Of a DNA stretch of 61,168 nucleotides, positions 16,451-25,194 are shown piece by piece. Position 1 is the first letter of the stretch. Each line of letters begins with the position of its first letter. Below the pieces are notes generated by a model. That model had not been told where the DNA came from. It saw only the letters and a program-made list of their open reading frames with translations, and did no database searches. A program made the translations under genes and the position numbers. Source of the stretch: Nostoc sp. JL33 (GTDB taxonomy: Bacteria; Cyanobacteriota; Cyanobacteriia; Cyanobacteriales; Nostocaceae); the NCBI RefSeq assembly GCF_017114985.1, contig NZ_JABXKP010000042.1, forward strand, positions 1-61,168, read 5' to 3'.

Positions 16451-18976
16451 ATGACATCTCCAGAAACGGTTACATGGCTAAAAGAACGGACGAGTTTAGG
16501 AATTCTCTCATCTGAGGTGTTAAATGCGATCGCTCAAGTAATTGAAGAACAAGTAGTGAGTGCCAAAACTGACTTAGTTAGCGAAGGCAGTCGTCCAGAA
16601 GCCCTTTATATTCTCCAAGAAGGTCAACTCGAAAGCAATAGCACCAATGAAACCAACCCAGCGTTAGCTTGTGGATTCCTTCCCGGTGCAGTGATTGAAC
16701 TCAAAGAATTGCTGTTGGATGAATTAACTCCATTCACAATTACTACGGTAACCGAATGTCATTTGTGGGTTGTGCCTGGTGATAAATTTCGGGAATTAGT
16801 CACCCAATACCCGGAAATTGCTCAGGCTTTTTCGCGTCAATTGGCTCAAGAATTAGCTCAGGCTACATCTGCACTTGGCTATGAACAAGAACGTTCCGTA
16901 GCTTTGCGACCATATTTAGTCACCAAGGCGCAACGCGGTATTGTCGGTACAAGTCGCTATGCTGTGCGTCTGCGGGAGCAAATTCGAGAAGCGGCGGCTG
17001 ATCGCAAATCAGTGGATATTTTTGGAGAACCAGGGTTAGAAAAAGACAATATAGCAGCCCTGATCCATTTTGGTTCTCCAAAACGGCGACAACCAATTAT
17101 TAAAGTAAATTGCGGTATTCTCCAAACGAGCGGTGCAGATTTATTCGGTCGCGCTGGCGGGAAACCAGGATTGTTGGAATGGTTGGGAGAAGGTACTCTG
17201 GTTCTCAACAACATCCAAGAATTGCCCGAAGAATTATTACCTTCTGTGGCACAGTTGCTGAAAACGGGTACATATACCCCCGTTAGTCGTTCTGGAGAAC
17301 CAGCACCTGAATCTCGCCCCAGTAGAGCCAGAATTCTGATTGTTTCAGAAAAAACTCAGCCGACAATTGAACGCTGTATCGGTCACATTATTAAAGTACC
17401 GCCGCTACGAGTGCGGAAAGCCGATGTTCAGGCACAGGTTGAATATTATACTAGTCTCTACATTCGGGCTAGAGGCGTTCCGAAACCGCACATTACCCCA
17501 GAAGCTTTACGTCGCCTACAGTCTTATGATTTTCCTGGCAATCTCAAGGAATTAAAAAATCTCGTAGAAAGAGCGATCGTGCAAGCGGAGGGTGCTAATG
17601 AATTAACAGAAGAAATTTTCTGGCCAGCCGAAACGAAGAAAAAACGATTTCGGGTGAATCTGTTAAATTCCTATCCTCGTTTGCGGCAGTTTTTGCGTAG
17701 TCCCTGGTGGCCCGATCGCATTAACTATGGTTTTACTGCAACGGCTTTTGCGATTATTGTTGCGGTGTTATTTATTGGCCCTCAAACCCGCGATCGCAAT
17801 TTCGTCTTAAATCTATTTTGGGCTTGGTGGTGGCCTTTCTTCTTATTTCTCTTTCCCTTTTTGGGACGTATCTGGTGTTCTGTTTGTCCCTTCATGATTT
17901 ACGGGGAAATTACCCAAAAGCTCTCTCTCTGGCTGTGGCCTCGAAAACTCAAGCGCTGGCCCAGACAGCAAGCTGAGAAATGGGGCGGATGGTTCATGTT
18001 TGGTTTGTTCACCCTAATTTTCTTATGGGAAGAACTCTGGCATTTAGAAAATACTGCCTACCTCAGCGCTTGTTTGCTGCTCTTAATTACCGCCGGGGCG
18101 ATGATTTTCTCCGCCATTTTTGAGCGACGGTTTTGGTGTCGCTATCTCTGCCCCATCGGCGGGATGAATGGTTTATTTGCCAAACTCTCAATGACGGAAC
18201 TCCGGGCACAGCAAGGTATTTGTTCTGCCAGTTGCACCACGTATCAGTGTTATAAAGGTGGCCCGCAAAAGGGCGAAGGGATGGAAACCAATGGATGTCC
18301 TTTATATTCGCACCCAGCGCAGTTAGAAGATAACAGAGATTGTGTACTGTGCATGACTTGTCTCAAAGCCTGTCCGCATCGTTCCGTCGAATTCAACTTG
18401 CGCCCCCCTGGTATAGAACTGTGGACAACTCATGTACCCCGTACCTATGAAGTAGCATTATTGTTTTTGCTGTTGGGTGGTATATATCTGCATCGCTTGC
18501 CAGAATTGCGATCTTGGTTGGGGTTACAACTGGATTTAACTCAGTTTTGGCAGCACTTGGGATTATCGCTGCTAGTGTTAATTATCCCAGCAGGTTTTAC
18601 CTTTGCGGCTTATGGCTTGCTGCAAGTGTTCAACTTTAACCGTAAGCCTCGATCATTTGTAGAACTTGCCTATGGCTACCTACCATTAGTTTTGGGGGGC
18701 AACTTGGCTCACTATCTACGTTTGGGCTTAGGCGAAGGCGGGCGGATTTTACCAGTTACCTTTGCTACTCTTGGTTTGAGTGGTGAACAATTGCCAATAT
18801 TGGTTGCTCATCCGGCTGTGATTGCCTTTTTGCAAGGTGCAACGATAATTTTCTCAGTGTTGCTGACTATATTATTAACGCAAAAGATTGCAAAGCAACC
18901 AGTGCGATCGCTCATACCGCAACACCTAGCAGCCATTGGGTTGGGAGTTAGTCTGTGGGCGATTATCGTGTTTTAA
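16451..18976 (+). CDS. cNMP-binding / degenerate sigma54-type AAA+ / NapH-like Fe-S membrane fusion
   Basis: A single 841-residue polypeptide with three parts. Residues ~20-130 form a Crp-like cyclic-nucleotide domain (LVSEGSRPEALYILQEGQLE). Residues ~155-395 resemble an NtrC-type AAA+ domain with RAREN-like C-terminal helices (LRRLQSYDFPGNLKELKNLV). Residues ~425-841 are a multi-helix membrane module. It carries two CxxxCP motifs (WCSVCP near 472, WCRYLCP near 561), a Cys-rich loop (CSASCTTYQC) and a 4Fe-4S motif CVLCMTCLKACP (near 632-643), as in NapH/NosR/YccM proteins. The Walker A equivalent is GEPGLEKDN rather than GESGTGKE, and no GAFTGA sigma54-contact loop is present. It is probably a redox or cNMP-responsive membrane electron-transfer protein, not a transcription activator. 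Confidence 0.85.
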   Translation: MTSPETVTWLKERTSLGILSSEVLNAIAQVIEEQVVSAKTDLVSEGSRPEALYILQEGQLESNSTNETNPALACGFLPGAVIELKELLLDELTPFTITTVTECHLWVVPGDKFRELVTQYPEIAQAFSRQLAQELAQATSALGYEQERSVALRPYLVTKAQRGIVGTSRYAVRLREQIREAAADRKSVDIFGEPGLEKDNIAALIHFGSPKRRQPIIKVNCGILQTSGADLFGRAGGKPGLLEWLGEGTLVLNNIQELPEELLPSVAQLLKTGTYTPVSRSGEPAPESRPSRARILIVSEKTQPTIERCIGHIIKVPPLRVRKADVQAQVEYYTSLYIRARGVPKPHITPEALRRLQSYDFPGNLKELKNLVERAIVQAEGANELTEEIFWPAETKKKRFRVNLLNSYPRLRQFLRSPWWPDRINYGFTATAFAIIVAVLFIGPQTRDRNFVLNLFWAWWWPFFLFLFPFLGRIWCSVCPFMIYGEITQKLSLWLWPRKLKRWPRQQAEKWGGWFMFGLFTLIFLWEELWHLENTAYLSACLLLLITAGAMIFSAIFERRFWCRYLCPIGGMNGLFAKLSMTELRAQQGICSASCTTYQCYKGGPQKGEGMETNGCPLYSHPAQLEDNRDCVLCMTCLKACPHRSVEFNLRPPGIELWTTHVPRTYEVALLFLLLGGIYLHRLPELRSWLGLQLDLTQFWQHLGLSLLVLIIPAGFTFAAYGLLQVFNFNRKPRSFVELAYGYLPLVLGGNLAHYLRLGLGEGGRILPVTFATLGLSGEQLPILVAHPAVIAFLQGATIIFSVLLTILLTQKIAKQPVRSLIPQHLAAIGLGVSLWAIIVF

Positions 18977-18998
18977 CGAATTACCCAAAACCTCATAT

Positions 18999-19102
18999 CG
19001 TTTCCAGGTTCAACCTGGAAATGCTCTTTATTGGGCTGCTGCCACTTGTGTGGGAAGCACCTGATTCTAGGCATTCCTAGTCTCTGACTAGGAACGAGGA
19101 AT
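18999..19102. repeat. Two small hairpin repeats
   Basis: TTTCCAGGTTCAACCTGGAAA (19001-19021 region) and TTCCTAGTCTCTGACTAGGAA (19073-19095 region) are short perfect or near-perfect palindromes between genes, without T-runs; dispersed repeats rather than terminators. Confidence 0.6.
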
Positions 19103-19219
19103 TTATAATCGCCTGGCTTAGATGCAAAATGTGAGTTAAAAACATTCTTCCCTACGAAGGTGATACAAAATACTCATATGATTTATGATTTTTCCCTCAT
19201 AGTGTAAGGATTACAGATA

Positions 19220-19558
19220 ATGCACGTTCTAAAAAGATCCATCAAACCAGCAACCTATATATCGTTTCTCCACATTTACCAAACTACTTGGGGGACTGCT
19301 GGTGATATTTGTTTAATCCGTGAATCTGTAGCTAATGATAGTACAGCGAAGTTTGTCGGTCACAAAATCGAGCTAGCAATTCCAAAAGGGTTAGAGCGCG
19401 ATCGCATCGCCAACTGTCCGATCATCAAAGTTGCAGGTAATGTCGGTGACGGACATCCTAAAGAACACCCGTTGGAATGGGAGGCTTATGAGGGTGTAAA
19501 TGAAGAAATAGCTTTAGCGGCTCTCAAACCTTGGGGCTTCAAGTTAATTGAACTTTAA
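19220..19558 (+). CDS. Hypothetical protein, 112 residues
   Basis: An ATG-started frame with an AAGGA-like box about 10 bases upstream. The C-terminal two thirds (HKIELAIPKGLERDRIANCP... to WGFKLIEL) look like a compact soluble domain; the N-terminus is basic and mixed. I do not recognise a family. It has no operon partner, and an element copy lies downstream. Confidence 0.5.
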   Translation: MHVLKRSIKPATYISFLHIYQTTWGTAGDICLIRESVANDSTAKFVGHKIELAIPKGLERDRIANCPIIKVAGNVGDGHPKEHPLEWEAYEGVNEEIALAALKPWGFKLIEL

Positions 19559-19658
19559 TGTGGCAATCTGACAAGCTCAACTCGCTTTCGTTCTTCTGAA
19601 ACTATTTTTTCCCCTAGCGCCATCAGACATTGGCTCAAATGGAAAAATTCATCTAATA

Positions 19659-19748
19659 GACATAGGAGTGAAATTAATTATGCGTTGCCCGAAATCCTTG
19701 GTAGGCATAATTTATAAATTGTATCTACGTTATTTTTACTCCTATGTC
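19659..19748. mobile_element. 90-bp MITE-like element, copy 2
   Basis: Same inverted ends as the element at 4449-4535 (GACATAGGAGTGAAATTAAT... and ...TTTTTACTCCTATGTC) and the same internal left block TATGCGTT-CCC-GAA-CC. The central hairpin differs. Flanked by TA on both sides, as expected if it inserted at a TA dinucleotide; copy 1 does not show this. Confidence 0.6.
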
Positions 19749-19894
19749 TAATCTACTAAACCAGGTTTCTAAATCCGCGTAGTTTACCGCCTTCGGCATC
19801 GCCTGAAAATCCAACAATGCTTCACCGAGATTTTCTAATTCTTCTAATTAGTTCCAGGCGGGTGAGTCAAGCCTTCAGTTAAGCTACTTTCAGC

Positions 19895-19931
19895 TTAAGT
19901 TGACACCAATGAGCTTTTTCTGTGCCCCTAC
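19895..19931. repeat. Solo end of the 249-bp element found at 50697-50945
   Basis: TTAAGTTGACACCAATGAGC... to GTGCCCCTAC is almost identical to the right end of the larger element (50909-50945). No left end is seen nearby, so this is a degraded or solo copy inside the 442-bp gap before the XisI gene. Confidence 0.65.
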
Positions 19932-20000
19932 TAGACAAAACGCACACTAATCACAATTGGTATGCGTCTGCGGTTAGGTTTTAAAATTTAAATTGAATTT

Positions 20001-20336
20001 CTAAGCAACAGCAAATCCCGTATGTTTTCTCACGTTAGGTTCGTGAAATCCTAAAACAATATCTTCTTTAGGGATACCTGCTTGAACGAGTTCATTCGCA
20101 ATACCATTTTCGGTATTATCGGACTGAATCCAAACTTTACTGTCAATTATTTCGACATGAATTAAACAGCTATGCAGGTGTTGTTTATCGTCCCAGCCCT
20201 CGGAAATAATTAGATATTGATCATTTTCTGAGTCAAATGCCGCTCGATTACGGATATTAGCATTTGCATAGGAAATATTGAGATATACTCCAAGTATATT
20301 GCGGATTACATTCCGGTAAAGCTCTAGTTTATCCAT
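20001..20336 (-). CDS. xisI: XisI family protein
   Basis: The 111-residue protein matches the XisI family: start MDKLELYRNVIRNIL, central DQYLIISEGWDD and HSCLIHVEII, end GIPKEDIVLGFHEPNVRKHT. In Anabaena the xisH-xisI pair controls excision of the fdxN element during heterocyst formation, but these pairs are widespread and multi-copy in cyanobacteria, and their general role is unclear. It overlaps the upstream xisH gene by 13 bp and is clearly cotranscribed. Confidence 0.92.
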   Translation of the reverse strand: MDKLELYRNVIRNILGVYLNISYANANIRNRAAFDSENDQYLIISEGWDDKQHLHSCLIHVEIIDSKVWIQSDNTENGIANELVQAGIPKEDIVLGFHEPNVRKHTGFAVA

Positions 20337-20740
20337 TTGGTAATCACCTCTTCTTGTGAGTCGAATACAATCAATTTTAAAGTATTGTCTTCTAATAAAA
20401 TTTTGCCAATTTCTTCTGTAAAAATTTTGATAAATACTGTGTCACGAATTGCTAAATAAAGAATTATTTTTGATTCAATTCGTCGGAGAACTTTTTCGTA
20501 CAATATGTACTGACCAAGGGCATTTTTAAGGTCTTCTACTTCCGATATGCCGATAAAACTTTTTACTTCTACAGCAATCTTCTTTCCCTGTTTTTCTGCG
20601 GCTAACAGTTTCTCGGCTGCTAAATCAATAAATATATCCTTCTTACCAATTTTGAGGCTAAGGGGATCATCCGTAATCTTCCACCCATCTTTGATGAGTG
20701 CATTTTTCACACAATCATGATAAATGTCTTTGGCTGGCAT
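20324..20740 (-). CDS. xisH: XisH family protein (PD-(D/E)XK-like)
   Basis: The 138-residue protein begins MPAKDIYHDCVKNALIKDGW, the family hallmark. IFIDLAAEKLLAAEK followed by KKIAVEVKSF gives an Asp/Glu ... E-x-K pattern, which supports a PD-(D/E)XK nuclease-like fold. It is the first gene of the XisH-XisI pair. No fdxN element, nif genes or XisF-type recombinase is present in the window, so this is an orphan pair, possibly a toxin-antitoxin-like or defence module; that is inference. Confidence 0.92.
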   Translation of the reverse strand: MPAKDIYHDCVKNALIKDGWKITDDPLSLKIGKKDIFIDLAAEKLLAAEKQGKKIAVEVKSFIGISEVEDLKNALGQYILYEKVLRRIESKIILYLAIRDTVFIKIFTEEIGKILLEDNTLKLIVFDSQEEVITKWIN

Positions 20741-20806
20741 TAATTGTGATTTTTCAGTTAATTTTTGAGGCTGGGCATTACCCAGCCGACTGTTTGCTAT
20801 TTGAAG

Positions 20807-22690
20807 TTAATCTGCGCTTGTGACATCGATGTGAAAGTTATCAAAGTTAGCGATCGCTTCTTGTAATTTATCCAAAACTTGATCTACAGAAATACTACCT
20901 AAGTCTCCAGAAGCGCGGGTACGGATACTCAAGGTGTTGGTTTCCACTTCCTTAGCTCCCACCACTGCCATCACGGGTATTTTTTCTTTCTCTGCATTCC
21001 GAATCTGTTTACCCAAGCGATCGCCACTAGTATCAACTTCTGCACGGATGCCCAACGTTCTCATCTTCGCCACCACATTTTTAGCAAAGTCTAGCTGTGT
21101 ATCACCCACTGGCAGTAATCTAGCTTGCACCGGCGCTAACCACAAAGGGAAATCACCTGCATATTCTTCAATTAAGATCCCAATCAACCTTTCCAGTGAA
21201 CCAAAAGGCGCACGGTGAATCATCACTGGGCGTTTGCGAACACCATCTTCGGCAACGTACTCCAAATCAAAGCGTTCTGGCAAATTGTAATCTACCTGCA
21301 CAGTTCCTAATTGCCACTCCCGATCTAGGGCATCACTAAAGATAAAGTCAAGTTTGGGGCCATAAAAAGCCGCTTCTCCAATACCTTCAAAGTGTTCCAT
21401 CCCCAAGGTTTCAACTGCACGGCGAATTGCACCTTCGGCTTTGTCCCAAACTTCATCAGAACCGATGTACTTATCACTAGCTGGATCGCGGAAACTGAGT
21501 CTAGCTTTAAAGTTCTTCAGTTGCAGACTATTAAACACCGACAAAATCAAATCCACCACACTCAGGAATTCGCTATCTAGCTGTTCTGGGGTGACGAACA
21601 GGTGAGAATCATCCACAGTAAAACCACGCACCCGCGTTAAACCGCCCAATTCCCCTGATTGTTCGTAGCGGTAAACAGTACCAAATTCCGCCAAGCGCAT
21701 CGGTAGTTCCCGATAAGAGCGTAACTCACTCTTATATATTTGGATGTGGAAGGGGCAGTTCATCGGCTTCATGACGAAGCCCTGTTCCTGTGCAGCAGCT
21801 TCGGAGTTATCTGCCATTAAAGGGAACATATCTTCTTTATATTTCTGCCAGTGGCCAGAGGTTTTAAATAAATCTACTCTGGCAATGTGAGGCGTTACTA
21901 CAGATAAATAACCCCGTTTTAACTGTTCTTGCTTGAGGAAGTCTTCTAAAGTACTCCGTAACAGAGTGCCTTTGGGTGTCCACAAAGGTAAACCCGGCCC
22001 GACTAGATCAGAAAATATAAATAATCCCAGTTCCTTACCTAGTTTTCGGTGATCTCGCCGTAGTGCTTCTTCTTTGCGTCGCTTATATTCAGCGAGTTGT
22101 TCTGGACTTTCCCAAGCGGTGGCGTAGATGCGTTGTAATTGGGCTTTAGTTTCATCCCCACGCCAATAAGCGCCAGCAACGCTTTCTAGTTCAATTGCCT
22201 TCGGATTTAATTCACTGGTATTTTCCAGATGAGGCCCCCCACACAAATCCCACCATTCATTCCCCAGGTGGTAAATCGTAATTGGTTCCTCTTTAATATC
22301 TGCCAGGATTTCTAGCTTGTAAGGTTCGTTAATTCCCTGAATCCGGCGTTCGGCTTCTTCGCGGCTGACTTCTTCTTGAATAACTGCCAACTTGCGATTA
22401 ATAATCTTTGCCATCTCTTTCTTGATGGCTTTGAGATCATTTTCACTAAATGGTTCTGGATTGTCGAAGTCATAGTAAAAACCGTTTTCAATCCAAGGGC
22501 CGATTGTAACTTGCGCCTTGGGGAACAGCTTTTGTACTGCCATTGCCATTACATGGGAAGCAGTGTGGCGAATCTTTTTTAAGTTCTCCGATTCGCTGGT
22601 ACGCGGTAAATAAATTTTTTCAACTTGTTCTGGCTGTTCTGAGTGTTCTGACTGATTCGATGATTTTAGCGACATTGGCTGCTGAACCAT
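20807..22690 (-). CDS. thrS: Threonyl-tRNA synthetase
   Basis: Charges tRNA-Thr in the cytosol. The 627-residue protein starts directly at the editing region, without an N-terminal TGS domain. The HxxxH editing motif is in HTASHVMAMA and the second tRNA-SAD part is WWDLCGGPHLENT. Class II motif 2 (TVYRYEQSGE...TRVRGF) and motif 3 (HRAPFGSLERLIGIL) are intact, followed by an anticodon-binding domain (LPVGDTQLDFAKNV). Zn ligands Cys (MNCPFH) and His are present. The Ser/Gln-rich N-terminus of about 30 residues is probably disordered; MSLKSS (six codons in) is an alternative start. Confidence 0.97.
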   Translation of the reverse strand: MVQQPMSLKSSNQSEHSEQPEQVEKIYLPRTSESENLKKIRHTASHVMAMAVQKLFPKAQVTIGPWIENGFYYDFDNPEPFSENDLKAIKKEMAKIINRKLAVIQEEVSREEAERRIQGINEPYKLEILADIKEEPITIYHLGNEWWDLCGGPHLENTSELNPKAIELESVAGAYWRGDETKAQLQRIYATAWESPEQLAEYKRRKEEALRRDHRKLGKELGLFIFSDLVGPGLPLWTPKGTLLRSTLEDFLKQEQLKRGYLSVVTPHIARVDLFKTSGHWQKYKEDMFPLMADNSEAAAQEQGFVMKPMNCPFHIQIYKSELRSYRELPMRLAEFGTVYRYEQSGELGGLTRVRGFTVDDSHLFVTPEQLDSEFLSVVDLILSVFNSLQLKNFKARLSFRDPASDKYIGSDEVWDKAEGAIRRAVETLGMEHFEGIGEAAFYGPKLDFIFSDALDREWQLGTVQVDYNLPERFDLEYVAEDGVRKRPVMIHRAPFGSLERLIGILIEEYAGDFPLWLAPVQARLLPVGDTQLDFAKNVVAKMRTLGIRAEVDTSGDRLGKQIRNAEKEKIPVMAVVGAKEVETNTLSIRTRASGDLGSISVDQVLDKLQEAIANFDNFHIDVTSAD

Positions 22691-23101
22691 TGGCGAAGTG
22701 ATTACAAAAGGTGATTTATCTATTTGTAGGCTTATTCAACTATAACGACTTTGATTTTTGCCCTGTAGGCTTCATGTTCCCACTACTGGATTAATTTTTA
22801 ATCGGGGATAAAGATAAATTTTTTATTGCTTACCTGAGTGTCAATTTCAGGATTCGGTGCTGCATCTACGCCCGTCGTAGACATCGCTAAATTATCTTAA
22901 TTTAGCAACTCGGTGTCAGATATACCTATAGACGCCTCTCCAAAGGCAGTGTATAAACCCGATATCAAGACTTTATAATGAATTATGTGTTCTTTGTTAC
23001 ATATTTTTACATCCTGAGAATTATGAGAGAAATTAGAAAAATGTTAAGAAAGATAAATAACGTTAATATTAGTAAGCAAGTTTGAAATATGCTTTTAATT
23101 T
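22691..23101. other. Intergenic region upstream of thrS and DUF2605 gene
   Basis: Divergent promoter region of 411 bp. Contains one copy of the dispersed motif GTCGTAGACATCGC (22873-22886). No T-box or other leader structure could be recognised by eye. Confidence 0.5.
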
Positions 23102-23419
23102 ATGTCAGACTCGAATTTACCAGGAACTGAGTTGCTGAAAACGGTTTTAGAACCCCTGCTGGAAGATTTTCAGCAATGGTTTAGGCGATCGCGCCATTTA
23201 CTCGAAACTGAGCAACTATCATTTATGAGTCACCAAGAGCAATCTGACTTGCTCTGGCGGGTTAAGCAAGCACAGGATGAACTAAACACGGTGAAGATGC
23301 TGTTTGCTGCTACTGATAAACAAGTCGGGATTGAAATGGCAACGTTAATGCCTTGGCATGAATTAGTAACAGAATGTTGGAATGTCGCAATGCGCTTTCG
23401 TCAAGGGCGTGAAGTCTAA
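23102..23419 (+). CDS. DUF2605 domain protein
   Basis: The 105-residue cytosolic protein carries the DUF2605 pattern ELLKTVLEPLLEDFQQWFRRSR near the N-terminus, an internal helix region rich in Gln/Asp, and MPWHELVTECWNVAMRFR near the end. This family is essentially restricted to cyanobacteria and of unknown function. It is followed by a DUF2973 gene, a frequent neighbour, so the two may work together. Confidence 0.85.
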   Translation: MSDSNLPGTELLKTVLEPLLEDFQQWFRRSRHLLETEQLSFMSHQEQSDLLWRVKQAQDELNTVKMLFAATDKQVGIEMATLMPWHELVTECWNVAMRFRQGREV

Positions 23420-23736
23420 GCAGCTGCGAGCATCTGCTAAATTTCAGCAGACTACTTAGCGATGTCTAATGACAAACAGGTTTGCGTCTACGCAAGACGG
23501 TAAAACAATCGTTAAAGAGATAGTAGAAAATTCTTAACAATTGCTTAACATTATTTGGGCTAACAAAATAATGTATCCTATGTTACCGTAAGTAAAATAA
23601 CGGTTGACAAATAGCTCCATATAAATAGCCCACAAAGAGTGCGTCAACTACTCGTCTTAACTGTGAGCCACAGTATCGGCGAAGCAAAGCGTTACAAAAT
23701 AAAGTTTTAAAAATTGCTGCCCTGGAGGAAAATCTA
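23420..23736. other. Intergenic region between DUF2605 and DUF2973 genes
   Basis: 317 bp with no gene. A CTGGAGGA ribosome binding site precedes the ATG at 23737; the length suggests a separate promoter for the second gene. Confidence 0.5.
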
Positions 23737-24066
23737 ATGTTACACCTGCTTTACATTCTTGCTTTTACAATCCTTGCATTTATAGCTGTTGGCAACTTAA
23801 TTCGTAACCTGATCATGTTCAGTTTTGATCGGGAGCGAACTTACCCAGCGAATTCCTCGCCAATGAATAATCAAGGCAACTATGGTTATTATTCATCAAA
23901 AAAACAGTTTGTACCCCATCCAGAGTTATTAGATAACGCGGGTAACTTAATTAAAGAGCCACTTTTGGTAATGCGTTCGATTAACGTTGAAGATGCGCGT
24001 CAACATCTCGATGCACTTTACGAAGCATCCCCAGGACATAAAAGAGATAATTCCGAGGAAGGATAA
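23737..24066 (+). CDS. DUF2973 domain membrane protein
   Basis: The 109-residue protein begins with one transmembrane helix (LHLLYILAFTILAFIAVGNL), then FSFDRERTYP, and a soluble C-terminal part with HPELLDNAGNLIKEPLLVM, the DUF2973 signature. Cyanobacterial family of unknown function, usually near DUF2605. Good ribosome binding site (CTGGAGG). Confidence 0.88.
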   Translation: MLHLLYILAFTILAFIAVGNLIRNLIMFSFDRERTYPANSSPMNNQGNYGYYSSKKQFVPHPELLDNAGNLIKEPLLVMRSINVEDARQHLDALYEASPGHKRDNSEEG

Positions 24067-24240
24067 CGTAGAGACACGATTAATCGCGTCTGTTAGCAGT
24101 TTGGGTGTAAATTATTGTTATTTTTACATCCCTAACCTTTTTTAGCAGAAATTTATTACCATCCTTGAATTCGAGGCGATCGCGTCACTAGGCTGGTAAG
24201 TTAACATTGTGTTGTCCACTTGGCGCAGGTTTAAGTTGCT

Positions 24241-24426
24241 ATGAGTGACAAAGAACCCGTTATTGAGTTGGTAAAACATTTACCCCAGGATGTAACCCTA
24301 AGAGAAATTGTTCAGAAAATTGAGTTTATTGCAGCTATACGGGAAGGGTTTGACCAGATTGACCAAGGGCAGGGGATTCCAATTGAGCAGGTTGAGCAGA
24401 TAATGGATACATGGACTACCAAGTAA
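24241..24426 (+). CDS. Antitoxin-like small protein of a broken RelE/ParE locus
   Basis: The 61-residue acidic protein (MSDKEPVIELVKHLPQDVTL...) ends QMDTWTTK-like. Its last 16 bases overlap the ATG of a RelE/ParE-type toxin frame, the classic antitoxin-toxin arrangement. Proteins of this type neutralise the toxin and bind the shared promoter. The antitoxin frame is intact although the toxin is interrupted. Confidence 0.75.
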   Translation: MSDKEPVIELVKHLPQDVTLREIVQKIEFIAAIREGFDQIDQGQGIPIEQVEQIMDTWTTK

Positions 24427-24707
24427 TTCTCTCGCCAAAAGCAGTTGGAGATTTAGAGACTATTATTCGGTACATTGCTTAAGATAATCCTGAAGCTGCC
24501 AGAGAGCTTGGTAAGCGGTTATTAGCAAAAACGAAAGAACTAAGCCAATTTCCATTTAAGGGGCAAAAGGTTTCGGAATTTGATGAACCTAACATTCGCC
24601 AGTTAATCCTAAAGCCGTATCGCATTATTTATCGGGTTGACGAAGACAAAAAACAGGTGAGCATTGCAAGGTTCTGGCACGCATCAAGATTCAGCCCAGA
24701 ATTGTAA
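24411..24707 (+). pseudogene. RelE/ParE family toxin, interrupted by a nonsense codon
   Basis: Starting at the ATG at 24411 (MDYQVILSPKAVGDLETIIR) the frame reads YIA then TAA at 24480-24482, then DNPEAARELGKRLLAK to a natural stop at 24705-24707. Relatives read YIAxDNPEAA, commonly with Gln, so a single C-to-T change (CAA to TAA) at codon 24 fits. The rest, including KPYRIIYRVD and RFWHASR, is fully conserved. Such toxins are ribosome-dependent mRNases (RelE) or gyrase poisons (ParE); this copy should be inactive unless translation restarts. Confidence 0.85.
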
Positions 24708-24790
24708 TTGTAAACTTTTACAACAGAACGTATTGACAACGTAAATACATCTTGCCTAGACTATCAGGTATGGATGTGTTTTTCATACTT

Positions 24791-24906
24791 AGGAACATAA
24801 ATTAAATAAAATACAAAACTTCATCCTGTATCTAGCTTCCCTCTCCTTTATAAGGAGAGGGATTGAGGGTGAGGTAATCCAGGGACATAAATTGTATGTT
24901 ATTTAA
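24791..24906. mobile_element. Palindromic MITE-like repeat related to 49610-49704
   Basis: A central perfect palindrome (CCCTCTCCTTTATAAGGAGAGGG) is flanked by GAGGGTGAGGT and AT-rich inverted arms. The same core and flanks occur near 49.65 kb. It fills the gap between the two toxin-antitoxin remnants. Confidence 0.55.
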
Positions 24907-24939
24907 TTCTTATTCCTTAATGGTGTCACCTTCGTTTAG

Positions 24940-25194
24940 AACGAGGAGAAAGCTTGGATTAATCCCAGCAATCATGACGGCGTAACATTTCAGCAAGCCG
25001 TAGAAGCTTTCTTCGATCCGTTTCTAGTGCTGGTTGATGCAAGCCGCAATGATCAGGAACGGGATGCTGTGATTGGCTTGGACAGACGCTGGAATCTTCT
25101 GTACGTCGTCTACATTCAGCGTAAAAACGACATGATTCGGATCATCTCCGCTCGGAAAGCGACGCGCAAGGAACATGAATACTATGAAAGCTGA
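24940..25194 (+). pseudogene. brnT: BrnT family toxin, 5' end lost
   Basis: The frame NEEKAWINPSNHDGVTFQQA continues through EAFFDPFLVLVDASRND and MIRIISARKATRKEHEYYES to a TGA at 25192-25194. This is the complete BrnT fold from just after its start. The expected start is missing: the in-frame codon before NEEK is TAG (24937-24939), where BrnT proteins have an aromatic residue (commonly F-x-W), and no in-frame start precedes it. BrnT is an RNase toxin; this copy is probably not translated. The 3' end overlaps the antitoxin by 20 bp. Confidence 0.85.

Noticed and set aside
16451..18976. Sigma54-dependent transcription activator
   Set aside because: The AAA+ lacks the GAFTGA loop, has an abnormal Walker A and is fused to a membrane Fe-S module; cyanobacteria have no sigma54.
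20001..20740. XisH-XisI as evidence for an fdxN excision element
   Set aside because: No nif genes, no XisF-type recombinase and no element boundaries were found; the pair is common outside that element.
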